Source: an uncultured Clostridia bacterium (lineage in GTDB: Bacteria > Bacillota > Clostridia > Oscillospirales > Ruminococcaceae). Taken from it: a stretch of DNA of 12,580 nucleotides. Below the pieces are notes generated by a model. The model was not told the DNA's origin. It made no database searches and saw only the letters and a program-made list of their open reading frames with translations. Every line of letters begins with the position of its first letter. Within the stretch, counting starts at the first letter, position 1. Both the position numbers and the translations under genes were made by a program. The stretch covers positions 1 to 12,580 of the forward strand of contig CALBJC010000003.1 in the NCBI GenBank assembly GCA_937892655.1, given 5' to 3'. Positions 1 to 7,513 of this stretch are shown one piece after another.

Positions 1-2156
1 TCTGTATAAAGTATCTGTTCATACTCTGTACCATTCTTTGATATCTGCTTTTTTGCAACGATACCTATGCTCTGTGAATTTTCGTTGATTTCAAGCCTTG
101 AATCGCGACTGCCGCCATACGACATATACCCCTCATTTACAAGCCATTTTGCTATGGCGTTGAAGATCTCACGGTTTTTTGCGTGGATAGATACATCCTC
201 TAAAAAGCCGTCAATGATATATGTAAGCGATGTAGCTGAACGGACCTTGAGCTTATCCTTGTTTTTGGCAAGAAAATCAATAACATTCTCATCAGCTTCA
301 CCTTCAGCTTCGGGCATAGGCTTATGACCGTTTGCGATAAAGGTTCTTATAAGCGTTACAAAATAATCGCAATATTTTACACACTTTTTCTCACCTACAC
401 CGTCAACGCGGGAAAATTCCTCTTTTGATGTCGGGAGCTTTTTACACATATCTCGCAGAGCTGAATCCGAAAATATCATATATGCAGGCAGGTTTTCTTT
501 TTTTGCAAGTGATGTGCGAAGGTTTTTCAGTTGCTCCAAAAGGCGTATATCTACAACGCCGTACTGCATCTGATACTTCTTATCCTTTTTGGCGATAAGC
601 TTTTCTGCCTCTGTTTTTCTGATGCGCTTGTAGAACACGGGGCTGCCCTTTAAAACTGCATTTGACTTTTCTGTAAGCTTTAAAAGCTGATACTCGCCTA
701 CTCTGTTTAAATACCCTTCATTTACAAGAAAATCTATCATGCTCTTTATTTCGTCAAGAGGGGTATCTGACATTATTGAATATGTAGTAAGATCGCAAAA
801 GCCAAGGCTTTTTATACGCTCTGTCTTACTGCCCTTTAAGACCTCGGCAACAAGAGTTGTACCGAAATTCTGCCTCATTCTGTAAACGCAGGAGATTATC
901 TTCTGCGCCTCTATGGTTATTTCAACAGTTTCTGTATTTGCACAGCAGGATGAGCAGTTATCACATACCTTTTTTGAACGCTGACCGAAGTAAGACAAAA
1001 GATACTCTCTTTTACACTCGCTCATAGTGCAGTAAACTGCCATTTTCTTTAGGCGCTCTGAATCCTTTTCTCGCACAAGGCGGGCGGTTTCTTCATCAAG
1101 CTCAGAGTTCTTCTCGCTTTGCTCTATGAGCATATTATTGATGATTACATCCTGAGGGCTGTATAAAATTATACATTGTGCGGGCGCACCGTCACGCCCT
1201 GCTCTGCCCGCCTCCTGATAGTAGGCCTCGGGGCTTTTTGGCATATTATAGTGAAATACAAAGGATACGTTTGATTTGTCAATACCCATACCAAAGGCGT
1301 TTGTTGCAACAATTATCGGCACTCTGTCAAATACAAAATCCTCCTGATTTGTACGGCGCTCTGAGTCACCGACGCCCGCATGATAACGGCGGGCTGTGAT
1401 ACCGCTTTCATTGAGCTTTACTGTCAGCTCATCAACGGTTTTTCTCGTAGCGCAGTAGATAATACCGCTTTTACCCTTGTTTTCTTCTAACAGCTTTAAA
1501 AGCGCTAAAAACTTGTTCTTTGGCTTTATTACGCCAAAATAGAGGTTTTCTCTGTCAAAGCCCGTAACTAAGCGGTAAGGGTTTTCAAGCCCTAAAATGC
1601 TGATAATATCATCGGCTACCTCTTTTGTGGCAGTAGCTGTAAATGCCGCAACGGTCGGGCGGTAAGGGAGCGCTTTTATAAAATCGCAGATATTGAGGTA
1701 GCTTGGACGAAAATCCTGCCCCCACTGAGAAACGCAATGCGCCTCATCAACTGCGATAAGGGAGATTTCAAGCGTTTTGCACATATCTATAAACGACTGG
1801 GTTTCTAGTCTTTCAGGAGCAACATATATAATTTTAAACTCCTTATTATATGCCCGTTTAATGACAGTTTCATACTGAGATGAGGTAAGAGAGCTGTTTA
1901 TGTAAGCGCTTTTTATACCCATTGCAACAAGTGAACAAACCTGGTCATGCATCAAGGATATTAGCGGAGATACAACGATAGTAACGCCCTTTGACATAAG
2001 AGCAGGTATCTGATAGCATACCGATTTACCTGCACCGGTAGGCATAATACCAATACTATCTTTACCCATTAAAATGTTATCTATAAGCTCCTCCTGACCC
2101 TCACGAAAAGAGTCATGGCCGAAGTATTTTTTCAAAAGCTCAAGTTTCTGGCTCAT
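1..2156 (-). CDS. recQ: ATP-dependent DNA helicase RecQ (3' end outside the window)
   Basis: RecQ is a superfamily 2, 3'-5' DNA helicase that acts in recombinational repair and restart of stalled forks. The frame is open from the ATG at 2156 to the left edge, 718 codons without a stop. Visible landmarks are the Walker A motif TGAGKS (about residues 40-45), the Walker B motif DEAH (137-140), motif VI QEAGRAGRDG, and the RecQ zinc-binding cysteines (YCTMSEC near 374-380, CDNCSSC near 397-403). An HRDC domain lies near 540-610. Some 100 further residues follow the HRDC domain and look winged-helix-like, so the protein is longer than the roughly 600 residues of E. coli RecQ. The start is supported by an AGAGG Shine-Dalgarno site at 2164-2168, 7 nt upstream, and by a consensus promoter. 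The gene is divergent from the dockerin gene. The family call is secure; only the very C-terminus is unseen. Confidence 0.96.
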   Translation of the reverse strand, partial: MSQKLELLKKYFGHDSFREGQEELIDNILMGKDSIGIMPTGAGKSVCYQIPALMSKGVTIVVSPLISLMHDQVCSLVAMGIKSAYINSSLTSSQYETVIKRAYNKEFKIIYVAPERLETQSFIDMCKTLEISLIAVDEAHCVSQWGQDFRPSYLNICDFIKALPYRPTVAAFTATATKEVADDIISILGLENPYRLVTGFDRENLYFGVIKPKNKFLALLKLLEENKGKSGIIYCATRKTVDELTVKLNESGITARRYHAGVGDSERRTNQEDFVFDRVPIIVATNAFGMGIDKSNVSFVFHYNMPKSPEAYYQEAGRAGRDGAPAQCIILYSPQDVIINNMLIEQSEKNSELDEETARLVREKDSERLKKMAVYCTMSECKREYLLSYFGQRSKKVCDNCSSCCANTETVEITIEAQKIISCVYRMRQNFGTTLVAEVLKGSKTERIKSLGFCDLTTYSIMSDTPLDEIKSMIDFLVNEGYLNRVGEYQLLKLTEKSNAVLKGSPVFYKRIRKTEAEKLIAKKDKKYQMQYGVVDIRLLEQLKNLRTSLAKKENLPAYMIFSDSALRDMCKKLPTSKEEFSRVDGVGEKKCVKYCDYFVTLIRTFIANGHKPMPEAEGEADENVIDFLAKNKDKLKVRSATSLTYIIDGFLEDVSIHAKNREIFNAIAKWLVNEGYMSYGGSRDSRLEINENSQSIGIVAKKQISKNGTEYEQILYT

Positions 2157-2186
2157 ATACAAACCTCTTTTTAAAAATGATAATTT

Positions 2187-2215
2187 ATTATAACACATAT
2201 TAAAATATATTTCAA
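2187..2215 (-). promoter_or_regulatory. Predicted sigma-A promoter of recQ
   Basis: On the minus strand the -35 box TTGAAA (2215-2210) and a perfect -10 box TATAAT (2192-2187) are separated by 17 bp. Transcription would begin near 2180, giving a leader of about 24 nt that holds the recQ Shine-Dalgarno site. This is seen in sequence only. Confidence 0.75.
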
Positions 2216-2303
2216 ACATTTGCATTTTGCGGTGTGTTTTCCTGTATTCGTTTACAGTGCGATTTTTAGCATTTTAAACAGTATTTTTAAACCATTTGAA
2301 CTT

Positions 2304-2317
2304 ATTTGTAAACAAAT
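2304..2317. promoter_or_regulatory. Near-perfect 14-bp palindrome between divergent promoters
   Basis: ATTTGT-AA-ACAAAT forms an inverted repeat of 6-bp arms around a 2-bp centre. It lies about 27 bp upstream of the predicted -35 box of the dockerin gene and about 90 bp upstream of recQ's. It could bind a dimeric regulator, but in such AT-rich DNA it may be chance. Confidence 0.25.
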
Positions 2318-2343
2318 CGTAGCAAATTGTAACTTTTCTGTAA

Positions 2344-2372
2344 TTGATTTAACTGTTATATACTGTTATATT
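2344..2372 (+). promoter_or_regulatory. Predicted promoter of the dockerin/LRR gene
   Basis: The -35 box TTGATT (2344-2349) and -10 box TATATT (2367-2372) are spaced 17 bp apart, giving a predicted start near 2379-2380 and a leader of about 78 nt. The -10 box sits inside a tandem duplication, CTGTTATATA (2353-2362) followed by CTGTTATATT (2363-2372), so a second -10-like hexamer lies 10 bp upstream. Confidence 0.6.
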
Positions 2373-2380
2373 TAATATGG

Positions 2381-2410
2381 TGCAATATATGAAATTAGCA
2401 TAATATTGCA
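2381..2410 (+). promoter_or_regulatory. Stem-loop at the predicted 5' end of the dockerin-gene mRNA
   Basis: TGCAATAT (2381-2388) and ATATTGCA (2403-2410) are perfect 8-bp inverted arms around a 14-nt loop. They begin within one or two bases of the predicted transcription start. A hairpin at the extreme 5' end commonly stabilises a bacterial mRNA; that role is inferred here. Confidence 0.45.
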
Positions 2411-2457
2411 AAAGTTATGTAGGATATACTCAAGTATGTTTGGAGGAGAAGAAACAA

Positions 2458-5400
2458 ATGAGTAAATTTAAATGCAGAAGAATTTTATCGCTGTTATCAG
2501 CAGCAGCGATGGTAGTAACATTACTGCCGTCAACCGTAATTGCCGCAGATGATTATCTCACCTACGGCGACTTCAGCTACAAAGTTGTGGAAGTAGGTGC
2601 AGCCAGAACAAAGATGGTTTTTATCTATGCCTACAACGGCAATGATGCAAACGTTGTGATACCATCTGAAATTGACGGTTACAGCGTACACGAAGTAGTT
2701 GATAATTGTTTTAAGGACAATACAACTCTTGAATCAGTTACAATCCCATCATCAGTAATTTGGCTTGGCAACAGCGCTTTTGCAGGATGCACAAATTTAA
2801 AGGACGTAAACATTGAAGAAGGTCTTGTGAATATCGGTGCTAATGCATTTGAAGGCTGTGGAATTGAAGAAATCGTGCTTCCATCAACAGTAAGATCCAT
2901 GAAGGGCTATATCTTCAAGGATACACCATTATCAGACATTACAATGCCTGCTGCACTTGAAGATTTTACAGAAGGTATTTTTTACAACTGTGACAGCCTC
3001 ACAGAAATTGACTTTTCGCCTTGTGTAAAGCTTGGCACTATCGGCTCAAAGACATTTCAGGGCTGTGATAACCTGACTAAAATCACATTGGGTGAAAAGC
3101 AGAAATCTATCGGCTCTTACGCTCTGGCAGACTGCAAGAGTCTTACTGACTACAGCTTCTTGTCACAGTTTACAAGCTATGGCAATTATGCGCTTGCAAA
3201 TATGCCTCTGACAGAATATACATTCCCTGAAGGTACTGTTACTATCCCCAGAGAGGTTTTTAAAAATACTCCTATAAAAAAGGTTACTCTGCCTGATACC
3301 GTAAAGACTCTGGGTGACTATTCCTTCTACTGCTGTAAAACGCTTGAAGAAATCGTAGGCGGCGAGGGCGTTGAAACAATCGGCAGCTATGCCTTTACAG
3401 ATACAGGCTCAGGCTATATCCACACAAATGAAAGCACCTGTGTTCATATCCGTTCACTCGGTGATATCGGTAAAAATGTCAAGACTATCGGCAAAAGAGC
3501 ATTTGTAAACTGTATGTTCTTGGAAGAATTTGACCTTTCACAGTCAAAGCTTGTATCAATCGGTGAACGTGCATTTGCAAACTGTAAATCACTCAAGGAA
3601 ATCGTTCTTCCATCAACTGCAAGAACGATCGAGCGTGAAGCATTCTTAAAATGCACATCTCTTGAAAAGGCTTACTTAAACTTTGAGCTTACTTATCTTG
3701 CAATGGCGGCGTTTGATGGCTGTTCATCACTTTCTGAGATAACATATCCCGGCTGTCTTGATCCTACAGCCACATATCAGGGAGATAACACCTTCAGAGG
3801 CTGTAAAAATCTTAAGAAGGTTGTTGTTCCTGAGGGTACAGTAGATCTTATTCCATATGCATTCTACGGCTCAGAAGGTATTGAAGAAATAGTATTACCA
3901 AGCACTCTCAAGACCATCGGTATGTCAGCATTTGATGACTGTATAAATTTAAGAGCTTTAAACATTCCAGAGGGTATTGAAACTATTGACTGCGCATTCT
4001 ACAATAACCCAAAGCTTGAAAACGTTGTAATTCCTGACACAGCACTTTGTGAGCTGAATACATTCTACGATGGTGCTCCTGACTATGCTGTTACAACTCA
4101 TCCATATTCAAATCAGGCAGCAGGTCTGCTTTCAGAAGGTATAAGGTTCTACCGTTCAGACGCTACTGATTTTATTGCAACAAATACTTATTTTAAAAAC
4201 TCAACATACGAGCTTGCACAGCCAATGTCAGAAAGTGGTATTGTTTGTGTTGAATTAAATGTTGACGGCAGTTTTGAATCTGACAGCGATGAAATTTACG
4301 CTGTTTCTATTACATATCCTGTCAATTATGAGGTTGTTGAAGGCTCGGTAATGGTAAACGGTGAGCCTGCTGAAGATGCAGAGATTTATGGAAATTACAT
4401 ATATCTTTCACACTACGATGGTAATTTTGAAGAGATATTTGCAGACTGCAGCTTTACAGTTGAAGCTCAGTTTAAAAGAATTGGCGCTCCTGATGTAGAT
4501 TATCTTGCTGAATTTGATTCAGTTGCTATTCTGGGCACAAGTGGTGAAGAAGCTGTAATTGACTTTATTTACGCAAGAGAGCCTGTTGTTTCACTGGATG
4601 TCTTATCAACAGGCTACTCAACAGTAGAAGCCTTCGGCTATTATCTGCCACAGACAGAGGTTGATATCTACGTTGACGGTGAATATGTTGATACTGTAAT
4701 GACAAACAAGGCTGGCAGATATTCATTGGAACTCGAACTCGGTGACGAAAATACTGTTTTTGAAATTGAAGCTGTAGCTTCTGATGACAATGAAAAGAAA
4801 AGCTCCAAGATTTATGATATTGAAGCTGCATCACTTGAAGAATTTATTGTGAGCATAGATGTTTCAGATGATAATTTTGCTTTCGGATATGATTATGACC
4901 TTCTTGATGACAAAAAGGATATTATTACTATTTATCCACAGCTTGAAGATTATCAGAAAACCTTCGACTTTGAATTTGACTTTGACGGCAACACCTCAAG
5001 ATACAGCAATATAAGCGTTGTATCAACAATGGGCGAGGAAGAAATTGAGGAAGAGGCTTACTGGGATAGTCAGAAGGGACGTTATGTAGCAGACTTTATC
5101 TATTACATCTACTTCGATGAAATAGTTCCGAATGAAATAATGATCAGATGCAAAACGATTGATGGTGATATCGAATGCTTCTACCCTGTTATTCAGCCTT
5201 CATGGATCATCGACCCATCAGGTTATGTTTACGCAGGCGTTACATCTGATCGCTTAGAGGGCGTTAAGGCTGAGGCTTACTTTGTTGAATACGACGGCTC
5301 AGGCGATTTCTGGAGCGAAGAGCCTTCAGATAACGACGCTATCTTATGGGACGCTGAAAACTACAACCAGACAAACCCTATCTACTCAGACGGTCTTGGT

Positions 5401-6036
5401 CAGTATGGCTGGGATGTTCCTCAGGGCTGGTGGAAGATCAAGTATACTCTCGACGGCTATCAGACAGCCTGGAGCGATTGGCTCAAGGTTGCCCCTGCAC
5501 AGCTTCAGGTTAATATCAATATGCTCTCAACAGCAACCCCTGAAATCGTTGATTTTGCGTTTACAGAAAATGGCGCTGTAGTAGAATTTGATATGTTTAT
5601 GGATACAGATAGTCTTGAAAATGTAGTATTGAAGGATAAAGACGGTAACTCTTTGGAATACACCGTTTCATATCCTTTGAGCGATACATCTTACGAGGGC
5701 ACTGTTTACTCAAAGACATTTACATTTGTAACAGATGAAGTAGCATACTCTGCTGATGTTCCTGCAACAGTCAAGAGCTATGCAGGCGTTGCAGTTACAG
5801 CTGACAGCTTTGAAAATGAAAACGCTGTTATGCTCGGCGACCTCAACGAAAACGGCGATGTTGACCTTCGTGACGTTGTTTTACTCTACCAGTTATTCTC
5901 CGGCTGGGAAGTAGACGTAAACCCTGTAGCTGCTGACGTTAACTGCAGCGGTCAGCCTGATATCCGTGACGTTGTTTTACTCTATCAGGCATTCTCAGGC
6001 TGGGAAGTTACTTTAGGCGGTAATACTCAGAACTAA
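2458..6036 (+). CDS. Secreted dockerin-containing BspA-type leucine-rich repeat protein
   Basis: This is a 1192-residue exported protein that probably attaches to a cellulosome or the cell surface through its dockerin and binds or adheres through its repeats; no catalytic domain is recognised. The ATG at 2458 is preferred because GGAGGAG (2442-2448) lies 9 nt upstream; an in-frame TTG at 2440 would overlap that ribosome site. Residues 1-30 form a signal peptide (basic KFKCRR, a hydrophobic core, cleavage near VIA-A). Residues about 60-530 are BspA/LRR_5 repeats of the IGxxAFxxCxxLxxVxIPxxV type. Beta-rich domains follow, including an Ig-like segment near 710-790 and a module near 914-1021 containing YGWDVPQGWWKIKY. 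The dockerin is at 1127-1185, with two EF-hand-like calcium loops (DLNENGDVDLRD at 1128-1139, DVNCSGQPDIRD at 1160-1171), each followed by VVLLYQ-[LA]-FSGWEV. The binding target is unknown. Confidence 0.93.
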   Translation: MSKFKCRRILSLLSAAAMVVTLLPSTVIAADDYLTYGDFSYKVVEVGAARTKMVFIYAYNGNDANVVIPSEIDGYSVHEVVDNCFKDNTTLESVTIPSSVIWLGNSAFAGCTNLKDVNIEEGLVNIGANAFEGCGIEEIVLPSTVRSMKGYIFKDTPLSDITMPAALEDFTEGIFYNCDSLTEIDFSPCVKLGTIGSKTFQGCDNLTKITLGEKQKSIGSYALADCKSLTDYSFLSQFTSYGNYALANMPLTEYTFPEGTVTIPREVFKNTPIKKVTLPDTVKTLGDYSFYCCKTLEEIVGGEGVETIGSYAFTDTGSGYIHTNESTCVHIRSLGDIGKNVKTIGKRAFVNCMFLEEFDLSQSKLVSIGERAFANCKSLKEIVLPSTARTIEREAFLKCTSLEKAYLNFELTYLAMAAFDGCSSLSEITYPGCLDPTATYQGDNTFRGCKNLKKVVVPEGTVDLIPYAFYGSEGIEEIVLPSTLKTIGMSAFDDCINLRALNIPEGIETIDCAFYNNPKLENVVIPDTALCELNTFYDGAPDYAVTTHPYSNQAAGLLSEGIRFYRSDATDFIATNTYFKNSTYELAQPMSESGIVCVELNVDGSFESDSDEIYAVSITYPVNYEVVEGSVMVNGEPAEDAEIYGNYIYLSHYDGNFEEIFADCSFTVEAQFKRIGAPDVDYLAEFDSVAILGTSGEEAVIDFIYAREPVVSLDVLSTGYSTVEAFGYYLPQTEVDIYVDGEYVDTVMTNKAGRYSLELELGDENTVFEIEAVASDDNEKKSSKIYDIEAASLEEFIVSIDVSDDNFAFGYDYDLLDDKKDIITIYPQLEDYQKTFDFEFDFDGNTSRYSNISVVSTMGEEEIEEEAYWDSQKGRYVADFIYYIYFDEIVPNEIMIRCKTIDGDIECFYPVIQPSWIIDPSGYVYAGVTSDRLEGVKAEAYFVEYDGSGDFWSEEPSDNDAILWDAENYNQTNPIYSDGLGQYGWDVPQGWWKIKYTLDGYQTAWSDWLKVAPAQLQVNINMLSTATPEIVDFAFTENGAVVEFDMFMDTDSLENVVLKDKDGNSLEYTVSYPLSDTSYEGTVYSKTFTFVTDEVAYSADVPATVKSYAGVAVTADSFENENAVMLGDLNENGDVDLRDVVLLYQLFSGWEVDVNPVAADVNCSGQPDIRDVVLLYQAFSGWEVTLGGNTQN

Positions 6037-6047
6037 AAACTAATATC

Positions 6048-6081
6048 AAAACCCCTGTTGTAATGTTGCAACAGGGGTTTT
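6048..6081 (+). terminator. Rho-independent terminator of the dockerin gene
   Basis: A perfect 13-bp stem, AAAACCCCTGTTG (6048-6060) with CAACAGGGGTTTT (6069-6081), surrounds an 8-nt loop 12 nt after the stop codon. The descending arm ends in TTTT. Because the arms are A4/T4 symmetrical, it may also stop transcription arriving on the minus strand from the island. Confidence 0.9.
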
Positions 6082-6101
6082 AATGTGTTTTTGAAATTGT
6101 C

Positions 6102-6137
6102 AGCATACCCACAACGTTTGCTGTGGGTATGCTTTTT
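6102..6137 (+). terminator. Hairpin with T-tract inside repeat copy 1
   Basis: AGCATACCCACA (6102-6113) pairs perfectly with TGTGGGTATGCT (6122-6133) around an 8-nt loop and is followed by T residues to 6137. In the plus direction it is a good intrinsic terminator in tandem with the one at 6048-6081. In the minus direction no T-tract follows. Confidence 0.7.
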
Positions 6138-6168
6138 GTTATCATATCTTAATGGTGTTTATAAGCTT
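6103..6168. repeat. 66-bp direct repeat, copy 1
   Basis: This copy matches 7448-7513 at 63 of 66 positions without gaps. The differences are one base in the hairpin loop and two adjacent bases near the other end. Read on the minus strand it begins with codons for KLINTIKI and a TGA stop, followed by a hairpin. Read on the plus strand the hairpin is followed by five T residues. It lies about 60 bp downstream of the immunity-like gene at 6226-7290. Confidence 0.95.
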
Positions 6169-6222
6169 GTTTTGTTTATCGTCAAATACAAAGATCAGTC
6201 CATATGTTGTGTCATCAAACAT
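6142..6222 (-). pseudogene. Orphan C-terminal gene tail after the immunity-like gene
   Basis: A 26-codon frame starts at ATG 6222, only 3 nt after the TGA of the 354-residue gene and in the same frame. It ends at the TGA at 6144-6142. The peptide includes YGLIFVFDD and the final KLINTIKI. Its last eight codons fall inside the 66-bp repeat, and repeat copy 2 encodes KLINTIEI with a stop at the same place. The base changes are one synonymous (ATT/ATC) and one replacing Lys by Glu. This looks like the surviving 3' end of a gene whose body was lost or replaced. Readthrough of the upstream TGA is a less likely alternative. Confidence 0.45.
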
Positions 6223-6225
6223 GTG

Positions 6226-7290
6226 TCATTTTATCTTACAATTAAATGCGAATCCGTTAAAAAGATCTATTAGTTTATCAAACACTTTCTTTTTTTGATT
6301 AGGATTTTTGATTTCTACTGAACATTCCAGAATGCAATCTTCATCGAGTTTCCTGAAATATGATTGCTTATACAATTTGCTTGTTTTAAACTCAGCTTTG
6401 AAACTGAATATTCCAAGCTCACATACTGATACGAATATTTCATCTTCACAATTGTATGCTTCATACCAGCCGTTTTTTATACTTTCGATTGATAAACTGT
6501 GATATATCTCAGGAGCAATGCTGAAAAAGAAGTCAGCATAAGGTTCTTTGTCCCAGCTTTTTACATATGAATATATCTGATATATTTCTGCGGCAGATGC
6601 ATCAAGAAAATCAACAATATGCCTATCCTTCGGGGGATAAATGCTTAAAATTTGTCCGTTTAAAAGCTCAATATCTTTTTTCGGACAGATATCAAGCGAC
6701 ATTTTGTCAGCAAGCTTTCTGCTTCTATCGAGTGCTTCAATAATCATCTCACCCAAAGCTTGCAAAGATATATTGTCACTAAATTCAGGCAGTTTATCAA
6801 ATACAAGTACTCCACCCTTACCGGTAGAATCTGACGAATCAGAATAATATCTTTTTCCCTCTTTATATGACCAAAATATTCCGAATTCGTATAAAGCGTT
6901 TTTACAACAATATTTAATGAAACATTCATCGAAGCCGGTTAATAAATCTGTGCCTGATTCTGACAGAGTCTCTTTAAAGAATTCTTTTCTGGTCTTTTCC
7001 TTATATTCTTCACTATATTCATAAAAATCAATACCAAAATAGTTTTCAAAATCATTTAAAGACATATCGCTTGTTTTTTGAAAATGAGCAAGCATTTCAA
7101 TAGCCTTTTTTCCTATCATTTCATATCCTTCAGAAAAATCGACTTTTGAATATTCACAATAATAGCCGGCATTAAGCCCGTCATCTCTTGCAACTGTTAT
7201 CTGAAGCTGAAAATATATCCAATCATCTTTTCTCCGGATACCAAGCGGTATTCTACTATCATTCATATGTTCACGGAGCTTTGCTACCAT
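6226..7290 (-). CDS. Hypothetical protein, possible CdiI-like immunity protein (354 aa)
   Basis: The 354-residue product is probably cytoplasmic, since no signal peptide or membrane segment is seen. It is acidic and helix-rich. Residues about 157-197, running from GKGGVLVFDKLPEF through the helical stretch LGEMIIEALDRSRKLAD, resemble my recollection of contact-dependent-growth-inhibition immunity proteins in Firmicutes; this is a resemblance, not a database match. The ATG at 7290 has a GGGAGGT Shine-Dalgarno site at 7301-7295, 4 nt upstream. The preceding short ORF ends 14 nt upstream, in the order toxin tail then immunity gene typical of polymorphic-toxin loci. If so, it would neutralise a cognate toxin delivered by sibling cells. 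The gene is intact; the function is inferred. Confidence 0.7.
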   Translation of the reverse strand: MVAKLREHMNDSRIPLGIRRKDDWIYFQLQITVARDDGLNAGYYCEYSKVDFSEGYEMIGKKAIEMLAHFQKTSDMSLNDFENYFGIDFYEYSEEYKEKTRKEFFKETLSESGTDLLTGFDECFIKYCCKNALYEFGIFWSYKEGKRYYSDSSDSTGKGGVLVFDKLPEFSDNISLQALGEMIIEALDRSRKLADKMSLDICPKKDIELLNGQILSIYPPKDRHIVDFLDASAAEIYQIYSYVKSWDKEPYADFFFSIAPEIYHSLSIESIKNGWYEAYNCEDEIFVSVCELGIFSFKAEFKTSKLYKQSYFRKLDEDCILECSVEIKNPNQKKKVFDKLIDLFNGFAFNCKIK

Positions 7291-7304
7291 AATGACCTCC
7301 CAAT

Positions 7305-7490
7305 TTATTTTACTATTGTAATTATTACATCAATGCCTTCTTCGTAGCAATCGCTCTTGAATGCTTTCAATACCTCCAACTGTGCATCAGTGAGCGGAGC
7401 ATCTGGAAACGCCAGTTCTAAAACTTTGCCTTTAAAAAGATGATATCGCATACCCACAACATTTGCTGTGGGTATGCTTTTTGTTATCAT
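7305..7490 (-). pseudogene. Short C-terminal remnant, possibly of a toxin (61 codons)
   Basis: Only the last 47-48 codons look like protein-coding sequence (residues 14-61, with LTDAQLEVLKAFKSDCYEEG and ending in VIITIVK). The first 14 codons are the 66-bp repeat read in another frame, including both arms of its hairpin. The ATG at 7490 overlaps the stop of the repeat-encoded tail as ATGA, but no convincing ribosome site precedes it or the ATG at 7451. The frame stops 14 nt before the immunity-like gene. I read it as the 3' end of a longer gene, probably a secreted toxin, cut at the repeat boundary. A small genuine gene cannot be excluded. Confidence 0.45.
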
Positions 7491-7513
7491 ATCTCGATGG
7501 TGTTTATAAGCTT
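7448..7513. repeat. 66-bp direct repeat, copy 2
   Basis: This is the partner of 6103-6168, 63/66 identical and in the same orientation. It carries the hairpin GCATACCCACA/TGTGGGTATGC and, on the minus strand, codons for KLINTIEI followed by TGA at 7489-7487. It sits between the membrane-anchored gene at 7600-8118 and the toxin-tail remnant. The two copies bracket a 1279-bp segment containing the remnant and the immunity-like gene. Confidence 0.95.
7458..7482 (+). other. Hairpin core with T-tract inside repeat copy 2
   Basis: This is the same hairpin as at 6102-6137; the full arms run from GCATACCCACA (7448-7458) to TGTGGGTATGC (7468-7478), followed by five T residues. It is oriented as a plus-strand terminator but has no evident plus-strand gene upstream, so its persistence here is better explained by duplication than by function. 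Confidence 0.5.

Noticed and set aside
67..1399. Small plus-strand frames at 67-327 and 1178-1399
   Set aside because: They are shadows of recQ, whose motifs are unambiguous on the minus strand.
2440..2457. TTG start for the dockerin protein six codons upstream of the ATG
   Set aside because: Those codons are themselves the GGAGGAG ribosome-binding site for the ATG at 2458, and the signal peptide begins properly at that ATG.
6085..6273. Plus-strand 62-codon frame
   Set aside because: It runs through a terminator hairpin and the repeat into the antisense of the immunity-like gene, with no credible start.
7448..7511. Reading the whole repeat copy 2 as in-frame N-terminal coding sequence of the toxin remnant
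   Set aside because: Copy 1 has a TAA in that frame, and the base differences between copies make more sense in the KLINTI frame that ends at the shared TGA.
6103..7513. Two-unit CRISPR array or insertion sequence
   Set aside because: There are only two repeats 1279 bp apart, no transposase lies between them, and the enclosed DNA is coding.
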